DNA of 64,000 bases from Symsagittifera roscoffensis (taxonomy: Eukaryota > Xenacoelomorpha > Acoela > Convolutidae). The stretch lies in the NCBI RefSeq assembly GCF_963678635.1, contig NC_087071.1, positions 45,371,095 to 45,435,094 of the forward strand, in the 5' to 3' direction. The notes under the pieces were generated by a model. It had not been told where the DNA came from, ran no database searches, and saw nothing but the letters and a program-made list of their open reading frames with translations. A program made the position numbers and the translations under genes. Below, in pieces: positions 13,601-25,600 of this stretch (position 1 is the first letter of the stretch; every line of letters begins with the position of its first letter).

Positions 13601-16600
13601 AATATAATAGTTCATTTCCTTGTAGAAAAGCTTTAGTAGGTATGAAGACTCCTTATCCGCGAGAAAAGAACCAACAGATTCGTATGTTCTTCCGGGAATT
13701 CAAGTCTTCGCTTTTGTGTTCAGGGGGTCTTGACAGAGAACTGCTGTGCTAGGACCCCTGATGAAAGCCCACGAGTTTTTCATTTTTAACGGTTCATTTT
13801 CTTCACTTGGAACTTGGTTCACCCTTAACCTTAACCAACGAGTACGGCAAATGGCGAGCCTCGAACCAGCAACCTTTCTACTGAGAACAGTATACCTCTG
13901 CCACTTTATATTAGCTCCTCCCACCTATGCTAAAAAAGACACGAAAGTGAACTTACTCTGCCTCCGTATTGCAGTTTGGGTGGGTTTAGTATCCTGCCTG
14001 GCACTTTGACCATTTCGTTCACTATGGTGATTCCGAAGTCATGCAGGTAGTGGTCCCTATCAAAGCCGGCATTCCTGATCTAAATTACATCACAGAAATA
14101 TTACACTGATCAAGTCATGTCTGAATTCATAAAAAATATACATTTTACGGCTTCGAATCTGTCGAAAACTTTCGAAAATTACTTGGGAGAAATAAAAATA
14201 GCAAATCCCTCTCAAAAAAATTATCACTTCTATTAAAACAGACGCCTATAGGTCATACAATGGCTTTTTGATATAAACATTATGTAATACTTCTGTAAAT
14301 TTAGGGAAAACATGATATTGTTATTCAATCATCGCCACAACAAATCGACTACACTAACCAGAGTAGATATCTCGTTCTCTCTGTCGGGGGCTGATCTGGC
14401 AGTAGCTTTAATCATGGTGGATGTCTGCATGTCTGTCAGTTTCTTAATACACCTCTGGCCTCCCACTATATTGCACAGTTCCAGTGGCAGGAACGTATGT
14501 TTGCTCTCCTGGCCCACTTGCAGACACGGCAGCTGCGGATATCTGGAACACAGGACATACATAGAAAACACATAGAATCTGAATTTAATTTTTCAAATTC
14601 TTATAATAATATAATAAACTGTTTAATTACTTTGTGTAAAGTAAAAACTTCGAGACTCACTTAAGATTGATGGGATTATTTTAGCATTATTTGTTACAAT
14701 TATTGGCCGCTATTAAACTAATGCTTAAAGTATGGAAAGTGTGTCTGAGATTGTGGGGGATTGTGTGTGAACAGACTAGACTGACTTGAGGTTGATGGAG
14801 TACTTGTCCTTGAAGTACTTGGCCACCGTGCACTCCATCGACTGTCCATTTGGGAGGAGGAGTGGGAATGTCTGCTGCTGGGCTGTCCTCCTAGTCACAT
14901 TACACACTCGGTACTTCCTCTTCTGAGTACCGCCATGTGTGATCTCCACTTTCAGTCCTAATCACACAGAACAATACCAAAATAATGAACCCTTCTACCA
15001 CACAACAACTTCAAAAACAATGAATCTTATGTTTAGGACCACTTCCATAGAGACCACACCAATACTCACAGGGTTCATACACTACATTAACAACAACAAC
15101 AAAAGCAACAACAGCATATGCCGCATCAGCAGTAACAACATCAACAAGAAAACCATGATTCTCTTTTTCTAACTCAAAAGTTATACTTTCTTCAACAACG
15201 GATAATATCTTTTGGCGACATCCTTTGAGCTAACTGAAATTTTCTGTCGGAAAAGAAAACAAAAAAACTCCATCACTTCTGATGATTCGACAAGAGACAG
15301 TGGCAAAGCAAGACCTTCGACTGTAAGGTCACAAAACGGAAAGAGAACTCTTATCTCACACTTACTTAATTATAGGAAATAGAAGACTGACCTTTGATCT
15401 CTTTGGTGAACTTGACTCTGTGTGAGTCACTCAGCTGTCTGCTCAGTTCCTGTCCTTGACTCTCCTTCAGATCCAACACCTGCAACACAACACAACACAA
15501 CTCACAACATAGGGTCACTAATCATAACCTCTAAATGCAACTACATTTTAAGCATTTTCACACATTTTGTAAATCAAAAATTTTACTAAGGGATTCTGAA
15601 ATGTTTCAAAAGGCTAACTAATCCAAGCTAATATACCGTTTAATCAAAGAACTCAATGGTTTCTTCGACATTACTACGAGATCTTTATTGTCAAAGGAGT
15701 ATCAAGATACTTTTGAAGCCGAACAAAATGAAATCATGAACTAAACACTCGAAAGTTAGTTTTAACAACCTGCTCAAAAAAATTTTATCAACTTTTTTAA
15801 AAAAAATTCTTTGATTTGTACCCTAAAAAGTGAAATTAACTGGACTGACCTCTACGAGAAAATCGATGACACTTTGCTGTTTGTAGAATGCAGTGGCCGA
15901 GGCATCTATGTTCAACATCATCTTCCAGTGGGAGGGCCTCACACTCTGGTGGAACCCAAACCACACCTCCCTTCCCCCTCCCAGAGGGTGGTAGTAGTCC
16001 TTGGGGGGAGAGAAGAAGGAACGACCCACTGGCGTGTAGCTAGAATACAAAAGGTAAAAAGTTATTAAAATGATTTCAAGTTTAGATGAATGATCCACGC
16101 CGGTTCCATTTAAGGCATCTCCAAGTTCGGTCTCTGATATTTTGCTCCTTCAAATAAATCAACGAGTAGTTAGTTTTTTGAGCTATCTAAAATAGAGGTT
16201 TTAGTATAAAGGATACACAGTAGATTACAAGAGAACGAAAATCGTCTAGAGAAATCTTTGCTTTCTTCGCCACAACAAAAGTCGTTGCCATTCATATTTC
16301 GACACCTTCATCAATATTCGGATATGCTTTGTCAAAACATAACACACAAGCGAAGCTGCACTTCGCAGACACAAGCGTCAAAACGCCCCAAAGTATCTTA
16401 AAAAGGGTAAAAACATTAATGAGTTTTGAGGTTTCTATACCCTCTACTGGAATCGAACCACAGGCCTCGACATCAAAGTCGACTTATCAACACAACTATA
16501 CTACTAAAGCTCATAGAATCGAAACACTGTCACTCGCTACGAGGAGACCACATGCTATTAAACTGCCAATACTATGCAGACAAATTGTTTACCAAAAAAG

Positions 16601-19600
16601 AACTTTTATGTTAGTTGTTGGATTGGAAAAAAAATTGGACTCGTATTATAACACTATGCTCGCTTCTCATCCAAGTATATGCACAGCGATGAAGCTGCCT
16701 TTCGGAAACAAACACGAAAACCAACAAAAAAAACTAATTTCTACACAGTAAGAACACGGCAAAAACCCGCTAATTAAAGTTCAATACGAAAAAAAAAGAA
16801 ATAAGCCTCGAATTAGAAAAAATTCGGCCAGTTCTCGGATCCGAACTCCGACCTACAGAATAAAAGACTCACGCAGTATCCATTCAACCACGGACACTTG
16901 ATAATTCACAAACACTAGCCTCAAATGAATCAGAAAACAGATGCTATGAAATTTCCAATGCTACAGTCCGTGCTTATAGCAAAAGTGCCACCAAATAATG
17001 AACACCTTGCCACTTAATAATGAACACTTTTATTTGCGAGTTAGGTTAGAAAAAAAGAGGGTTCATACTAATACACTAACACTCGCAAGCTCGCTACTGT
17101 AAAAAGAACAGGCGCTTTGAATGCAAACATGCTCAAAACTTGTCTGTTTGTTGGCGAAATAACAGAAATGGAGATGACAGCCACTTGAGCCATCCTGTGA
17201 ACAAAGTTGTCTACGGCAAAAAAAGTACAGTACCCGGTTGCAACACACTTGCTAATCGCAAGGGTAAAATACAATAAAAGAGAGACGCCCTGTACAAAAA
17301 AGATAACTTCAATTATTGTTCCCTTTTCCAGCGGATCAACATGATAACACAGGATGATTTAAATCGATAAAATTCTGTCACAAACAATAGTCACATATAG
17401 TAAAAGGGAAGGAATTCGCTATGAGATACAAAATATGCTTTACCATTGATTTAGGCTCTTTATAGGGGGTGGTTACCCTTACTAGCTAACAAAGAAGGTA
17501 TAGTTAACACAGAGGCGAAGCTGTGCATGGCGAAGAAACGACAAAGAAGTAGCTCCATACAGTGAAATAAAAAAGGTAAAACGTAAGCCTTAAAAAATAA
17601 AACTTTTACTGTGGCGAAATCGATCCTACGACCATGAGATTTATAGCCATATAGCTACGAGCTCTTGACGATTTGCGAACACTAGCCACAATTAGAGCAG
17701 CTACATATGCTAGTAAATTGCCATTGCAATGCAGCAAACGTGGCACCAAAAATAAAGAGACACAATTTTGCATGTAATAAATGTATAAAACTGTGTAATA
17801 ACTGTAATATATGGAATGCATAAAACTGGGCATCCACACTAACTTTGCATATAAGAAATTAGAAAGCATAAAGCCCAATTATGTGTAAATTATGCATTTC
17901 AAAAACATTGCAAGAGTTTTTCGGTTCATTTGATGACTGACAAATGCATCAACTGTGTTAACTTATTACTAATGGAATGTCAAAGCACATGCTATCCCAA
18001 AAGTGGCACCAATTTTTGCGACTTAGGTTAGGAAAAAAATAGTCGTACTATTACACTACGCTCGCTGAAGCTCGCGAGTGTAAATAGCTAAGTGGGAGTA
18101 ATTAGTAGTACTAACTTGATGGAGGGGAAGTGTCGCATGATGACATCGAGTGCCTGGATGGACTCGGTGGGGGGCAGTTGGTTCTTCCTCTCCAGCACCT
18201 GGTCCAGCAGACCCAGACTCACTCTGGTTACATACTGCAGGATCACTTTGAACACACGCTCCCTACTCTCGTCACTGGGAAGAGTCACGTCCACCTCCAA
18301 CTACACACAAACACTTTATTTATTCTTCATTCATTTTAAGACTAAAATATAAAACTGAATCTTAAACAGAAGTAACAATATTTTGAATCATACTTATGTG
18401 CGAAGAACCGAACGCGGGCAAATTTTGTCAGCCAATCAGAATTAACAATTCATAAATTCAAAGATAGTAAGTGATAAAATCAGTCAATTTTGGACAGTTA
18501 AAACGGCGTTTATTGGCTGAAAATTCCCGCTCATTCGTTCCTTCGAGCAAGAAAAAATCTCCAATCCTTCCGTGTGATCGTCAAGTACCGCCTTTGATAG
18601 ACATCATGCCATTTAGATTTATTTCTGATATTCATTGTTTCTGAAAAAGACTCAAATAAAAAAGGACGGCGTTTTCAACGCACGCAATCTGCGTCTCCTA
18701 TCTATAATTTTTAACAAACAGGATCTCTTACATTCGGAAAAAACTAAATCACCACATCTAAATACAAATAGAATGATGAAACTGTGAATGTGCTCACTGG
18801 TCCTTCGAAGTTGTTGACTAGTGGCTGTTTGGAGTAGAGGTTCTTCCTTCCATCGTAGACTGGCTTGTGGTTGCTCTGGAACGTCTGTGGGTTGGCCCTG
18901 AACATGGTGTCTATCACCTCCCTGTTCACTCTGCGAGGACACTTCTCAGGAGTGATGGTCACCTAAATAAGTATTCTAGTTATAAACACAGCCAACAGAC
19001 AGTTGGAAAAAAGTCACTGAACTCACGGAAAAAACTGAATAATTTATGAAAAAACTTGATGTTTCGAAGGTAGAAAACATTTAGGCTTAACCCTCTTTAA
19101 GACGAAATTATGATTGGCACGGACCTTCGTTTCACTTGCTATACATTACAAACACCACCAACAGACAGTTGGAAAAGTCTTGACAAACATAAGCACTAAA
19201 ACTCCAGCTATCGAGTTTCAAAGAAAAAAATTATTAATTAAAAGCTCATCATATTTCCATTTTTTTAATAATTCACTGTTTTTTGCTGATATTAAGCGAA
19301 ACAGAGAACAATGGATCAACAGATAAATTTTTCAATTTACTGGGAATTAAAAAGTTTAAATGCATTTTTGAAACTTAAGCTCGTTTTGGAGAAGGGAACT
19401 GAATTCACTTACTGAGACAGCTTTAAAATAATCAAAAGACAAAAAATCATCAAATTTTTAGACTTTTCTTTAATGTTTTTTTTTAAAATATCTAACTGAG
19501 TACATACATTGACACTTAAACAACAAGTCAAACTGGCCAAAAAACATTTGGAAAATTGTCAAAAAAACTAGATCTACTCAGAACATTTTGATTTGTCTCA

Positions 19601-22600
19601 TAAGAATTTCATTTAAAGCAGAAGCTAGCTGAAAGTTCAAACGTTTATAATAATACACTAAGCTGACGCAAATGTAATGAAGCGGCAACTAAGCTGAACA
19701 AGGAAACTGAAAAAAAAATGACTTGTTTTTTCAAAAATCTTCAACTTTTGAATTTCGAAAAAAAAACAGATGACAATAAAGCTCTTTTAAATTTTAGAAC
19801 AATTTATGATGGAAACGTTTATGTTAAAACCAACCCAATTTGAGAAAACTGGATCAATATTTACAACTTTTATTTCGCTGGGAAGCCTAATAATTAAATT
19901 CCATTTTCGAAATCAGAAATCGATCGTTTTTCGTGACCTTCACACTTTTTCTGTTCGATAGTGGAGCTTGCATTCCTTTTAACAATGGAAATGCACTGAG
20001 CTTAAAAAGAAATCAAACTTCAAACCGAGAAAAATCAAACTTGAACAAACAAATTCTAAAACTTTTTACAATGAAAAAAAAAAAATCAGCGAGACCCTTA
20101 TAAGAGTACTCGCAACGTTCATTTTTCTTCATATATTTATTTTCTTTCGTACTGTCTGATTGTTGTGTTATTTATTCTTGTTTGCTTCAACTCAAATAGA
20201 AAGAATAAACTAACAAATCAACACTCACCATACACAGGTGTCTTTCCAGGCAGTAACCGCGAAAAAATCAAAATTGAGTGAACAAATTTTATGACTTTTT
20301 TCTGAAAAAAAAAATCAACAAGACCTATATGAGAGTACTCACAACGTTCATTACCCTTAAGAAACTCCAGAACAGGAAATTTGAAAGTCAAAGTTTTGAA
20401 GCTTGAAGTCTTCTTCCGAAGCGCACACAAGCAACAAAAATCACCCTTCAACAATAAAAAAACTTATTTTCATTGTTTCTTAAAGATAATGGAGATCTTA
20501 TGGATTTATTTTTTTGAATCATCAAGTCGCGGATATTATCTCACAACTTCTGTCATAGGTTTTTTCAGGTTCATGCCTCGATAAGCTGCATAGCTTTTTG
20601 CATGATACTTGGTGGGTTTGATTTGTACATGCGGTTTATTGTTTACCTGTCTGTATAATATTACTCTCCTAAATAAACAATCCAAAAATGCGAAAAGGCA
20701 AAAAAATTGAACGGAAACGAAGAAAAAAATAATCTGAATCAATGAATCCTGAGCATAGCCAATAAAAGTTGATAAAAAGTCAATTAACGAAAAAAACTTT
20801 GGAATTTCAAAGAACAAAATAGATGAAATTAAAGCTCTTTGAATTTCAATCACAATTTATGATGGAACCTTTTTGTGATATAATTAACTCAATTCGAGAA
20901 AACTGGATCATTGGGTGTAATTTTCACTGAGTACGAAATTAGAAGAGGATCACGTGCTTCGTGACCTTTACACTTTTGATGTTCGGTGGTAGACCTTGCA
21001 TTTCTTTTAAACCAAAGATTGAAACTTAGAAAGCAATCAATAGTTAAACAGTGAAAATCAAATGTGAGCGTCAACAAAAATTAAAACTTAAAAAAATTCG
21101 TCGGTACTTAAAATGCAAACATGCTCAAAATACGTCTAATTGTTGTGATAAACTTATTAAATAGATAGATATGTCTCGACGAACCGGATAAACATCTTAT
21201 CTTGGGTAGCCCTTGTCTACGAAGGGATTTTAGAGATCCGGTTGATGGAAATCGAAATTGACACAAACAGAATCAGATAAAGAAGATAAACCAGCTCATT
21301 TGAGAGTGGTTACGACAGCCAGAAAAGACACGAACAAATTCCCGGATGTTATCCAGCTCATTTTAGAGCGGGAATGACAAAGAGAATTTGGAAATATCTT
21401 TAAACAAATCTACCAAAATCCAGCTCATTTTAGAGCGGAAACGACCAATAATTCCCAGCAAGACAATTGAAATATGTCGTCTCTCCACTGTACAGTATGT
21501 CAAAACGCTTTAACCAATCAATCGGTGAAATGCGTCGGTTGTCAAGCTTCTGCCCACTCTGCGTGTATTGGCCTCAACACTGCCGATAAGGTGGTTGGGC
21601 ACATTGAATGGAGTTGCCCAGATTGTGGAACCTGTAAAAGAGATCTTTTCCGAGTTATTGATGAACTGCGACAAGAACTGTTCTCAATAAAGACTATGGC
21701 GCAAGATGTACACGAATTAAAGTCTGAGCTGCTATCGCTGAAGCAATATCGTGAACCAAGTAGTATAATTGAAAAGAACAAAACCAATTATGCTGGGGCA
21801 GCGAAGTTTAATCTGAATTCTTCGGCATTCATCAGAAATGCTCGTGAAAGTGTATCCTCAGAAGCTGGTAGCTCGAGGGTTACGAAGCGAAAAGGCTCCA
21901 AAGATAGAAATGACCGCAGACCAAAGAAACCACTAATTACGGGAGAAGTGGTAACAGAAGCACTCAAAGGTGTAGAGAAGCCACCACCACGACGCCATCT
22001 CTATGTTGGAAGAATAAAACAGACAAATGATGAAAGTGATATAGTCGCATGGTGTCAAAGTAAAGGATTTCCTCTGAATCATATCAGGGAAATAACAAAG
22101 GAAAATTCTCGCCACAAAAGTTTCCACTGTGTATTTGACGGCGAACATGCAACAATCATTGATCAACCTAATTCTTGGCCGGAAAATGTTGTAATAAACA
22201 GGTACTATCTTGATGCAGAAGCCAGAACCTGGCTCAGAACTTTGAAAAGCGACTGACTAAAATCAAACAAAAAACCCGAGTCTCAATCGAATGCTATGAA
22301 AGTTGGTGTAATTAATATACGTTCTCTAGCGAAAAAAGTAAATCAAATACAGAGCATATTGGCTATAGAACAAGTTGATATCTTGATCATTACTGAAACC
22401 TGGCTTAAGCCGGATACGGAATATATTCTAAATCAGTGTATAGACTCTTCAAATGAATATCGATATCATCATGTTTCACGAACGGCTAAAATAGGTGGAG
22501 GTGTTGCCATAATTTCTCGCGAAGAACTACAGGGTGAAAGAATTTTGAGCCATCTCTGGGACGATGGTGAATTCTTGGTAATTACGGTCGTAACTAGAAA

Positions 22601-25600
22601 AGTCAAAATAACAATTGCAGCAATATATAGACCGCCGAGTGGAAATTATAACGAGTTTTTTAATGAATTGACTGAAAATATTCTTGCCTCATCAATTGAA
22701 ACCCAAATTCTCCTCCTGGGTGATTTTAATTTGGATCTAGAAAACAGACGTTGTGCCAAATCCAATACATTTTGTTCGATTCTACTGGAATATAACCTAG
22801 AACAGATTGTTAAGAAAGCAACTCACGAATACGGGAAAATTCTAGACCTCATAATTTGTTCAAACCCGGAATTGTGCTCACCCGTTAGAAATGAGCACGT
22901 TGAATACTCTGATCACCATCTATTGACGTTCACTTATGAAATCGCAATTCAACGGAAGGATAAAACCAGATTGACTATTTATGATTGGAACAATACAGAC
23001 TGGAAACATTTAGAGACGGAAATAGATCAGAATTTAATCTTGAATCTGAACACCAGTGACCCGAACGAGATGGCAGAGAATTTTATCGAAATTTTGCAGC
23101 TGCTGAAAACTGATTATGTGCCAACTAAGACCAAAGTTGTCAAAAACCGATTTTGTAATTTTTACGATAAAGAGTTAGCAGACGTAAAACGAAAACGTAG
23201 AAAATTAGAACGCGTAATGCGTGTAAATCCTGGATTAGAAAACGAAACAGCTTTCAAGGAGTATTTAAAGAAATGTAAAGATCTGTTTAGAGAGAAGAAA
23301 TTGATATATTTTTCCAGGCGCTTTGAGCTTTCAAATAGCCATTCGCTCAAATTTCGTGAATTGAAACGCCTTGCTGGAGAAAAACAACAAAACGTTCTAC
23401 CACTGATATACTCCAGTGATTATGAATTAGCTGAAAACTTCAACCAATTTTTCATTCAGAAGGTTAGAAATTTAGTGGCAAATGTTAAAAGTAATGGCAT
23501 CTCGTCGCCACTCTTTGCTTTCACTGCAGTTTCTTCTTTCCAATTCCAATATGTGACTATAGATGAACTAGAAGAAGCAGTAAGAATGGTTTCAAACGCG
23601 AACTCACGAGAAGATATACTGAAAACGATAGATATGAAAAGAATAGCACACTCGTGGAAAGATTATTTCATCATTATGATAAACAATTGCATCGATCAGT
23701 CCAAATTTCCAAAATGTCTCAAGAGAGCGGTGATAACTCCTCTCTTAAAAGACCACAAACTTGACCAAAACGTTTTAAATTCTTATAGGCCAATAGCGAA
23801 TCTGATGTTTATCAGTAAAGTTTTTGAAAGAATTTTATATAAACAGCTCGATCAATACCTTAGCTCCTATAATCTTCTAGATGAACACCAATCTGCTTAC
23901 AGGAAGCATTTTTCAACTGAAACGGGTCTGCTAAAAACTACAGATGATCTACTGACTAGTCTCGACAACAAGAGACAGGTCATTTTGATAGCCCTTGACC
24001 TTTCAGCTGCATTTGATACCATTGATCATAAAACATTGAGAAAGATCATGAAAAATCGGATTGGAATGACGAATGATGCAGTGGATCTAATTCTTTCCTA
24101 TCTAGAGAATCGGACTCAAATTGTTGCTATCAATGATGTTTTATCGAATTCTCAAGAACTCGAATTTGGAGTGCCTCAAGGTTCTCTTCTGGGACCCCTC
24201 CTGTTCTCAATCTACCTGACACCATTGAACGATATTATTGGCTCAACTAAATTTTCATACCAAGTGTATGCCGATGATACTACTTTATACTGTGAAATCA
24301 AAAATGAGAGTGAATTAGCAGAAATAGAAAGATCTCTGGTTATTATTTCGAACTGGTTTTCGTCCATGGGGCTTCTGTTAAATGAATCAAAAAGCCAAGT
24401 AATTAACCTAGCCACTAGTAAGTCAAAAGGTCTAACAAACAGTTCACTACTCATTGGAAATTCAACGGTTAAGCTGATGAAATCAACAGAAAACTCTGTG
24501 AAGTCTTTAGGTTGCCTCATTGACCGATCCTTGTCATTGAAAAAACAGATCGATTCCGTGTGTGGCGCCAGTTACCACAGTCTCCGGAAACTATACAGCA
24601 TACGTTTCTACCTTGATTTTGAAAATAGAAATATGTTGGCAAGAATGCTAGTCTTAAGTCGATTAGACTACTGCAATAGCTTGTACTCGAGCTTACCAAA
24701 TTATCTGCTCTACAAGTTGCAAAAAGTCCAAAATAGTGCCTGCAGATTTGTTTTCGGTTTGAAGAAGTCAACGAGTATTACTCCTTATCTACATGATCTA
24801 CATTGGCTGCCCATAAAATCTCGAGTGATTTTTAAAGTCTTGACAATCGTACAAATGCATTTTCAATCCTCAAATCGTTCCGTCTTATCTGAGTAAATAT
24901 TTTTCACTACAAAAAAGTTCCTCCCGTTTCAGTGAAAGGACCATGGTCATTAAGAAACCACTGGTTAACACGAACTATGGAAAAAGGACGTTTAGGTTTG
25001 CTGCCGCACACCATTGGAATAGTTTACCATGTAACCTTAAACTACCAAATGAAACTGAATTTCGTAAACAGTTGAAAACGTATTTGTTTAACCAGTATTA
25101 CTATGAGACTTGTTTCAGTTAAAGGTTGCTAAAATGACTGAAACTAGAAAAGTTGGAATTCAAAAGCTAAACGAAACCTTGCGTCTAAGAAATGTTCATG
25201 TTGAAACCAGGTTTCTCCCCAAAAGACGGATAATATTGAGCTCTGATAAGATCAAGAGAGTGACATATGCTGTTTTGGGATCATCGCTAGTTTATGGGAT
25301 TTTTCTGCCAGATTCCGTGACAGTTTCGTGCCCTGGTGGAACTCTCTCAACCCTTTGTAGCGATCAGGTTCTCAATGATATGAAAAACTTGGATGTACAA
25401 ACAGTGCTCATAATGGGAGGAACAAACAACCTGTTTGACCGTTCAGGGCGCCAGTCATTGGGAGCGACTGAAGTAGCCGAGGAGATGGAGAGTGCTATTT
25501 TTAGACTCCTTGACTGCAATTTCGAAGTTGGCGTCATGTCACTTATTAGCCGGGAAGGTAAACGCTCTCTTATCAGGAGAGTGAATAAATGCTACAGAAA

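Larger units (their letters stand above)
9533..13956 (-). other. Argonaute intron, repeat-filled
   Basis: It contains family B (9848-10090), family A (10095-10440), the 669/665-bp tandem duplication and a degenerate B-like stretch (about 12560-12960). I see no exon-like open frame with matching splice sites. Confidence 0.75.

Noticed and set aside
16434-16515. Functional tRNA gene
   Set aside because: A and B boxes and an anticodon-like stem are present, but no acceptor stem pairs at the right spacing.
16329-16751. 140-residue open frame as a coding exon
   Set aside because: It spans a family A start and a tRNA-derived fossil and continues into repeat sequence.
20218-20454. A second Argonaute MID exon
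   Set aside because: Only the last few codons and the donor were copied. The rest of the frame is repeat sequence.
21474-22256. Host PHD-finger chromatin gene
   Set aside because: It lies 39 bases upstream of the LINE ORF2, between hairpin repeats of the same element, and ends in an RRM-like module typical of LINE ORF1.
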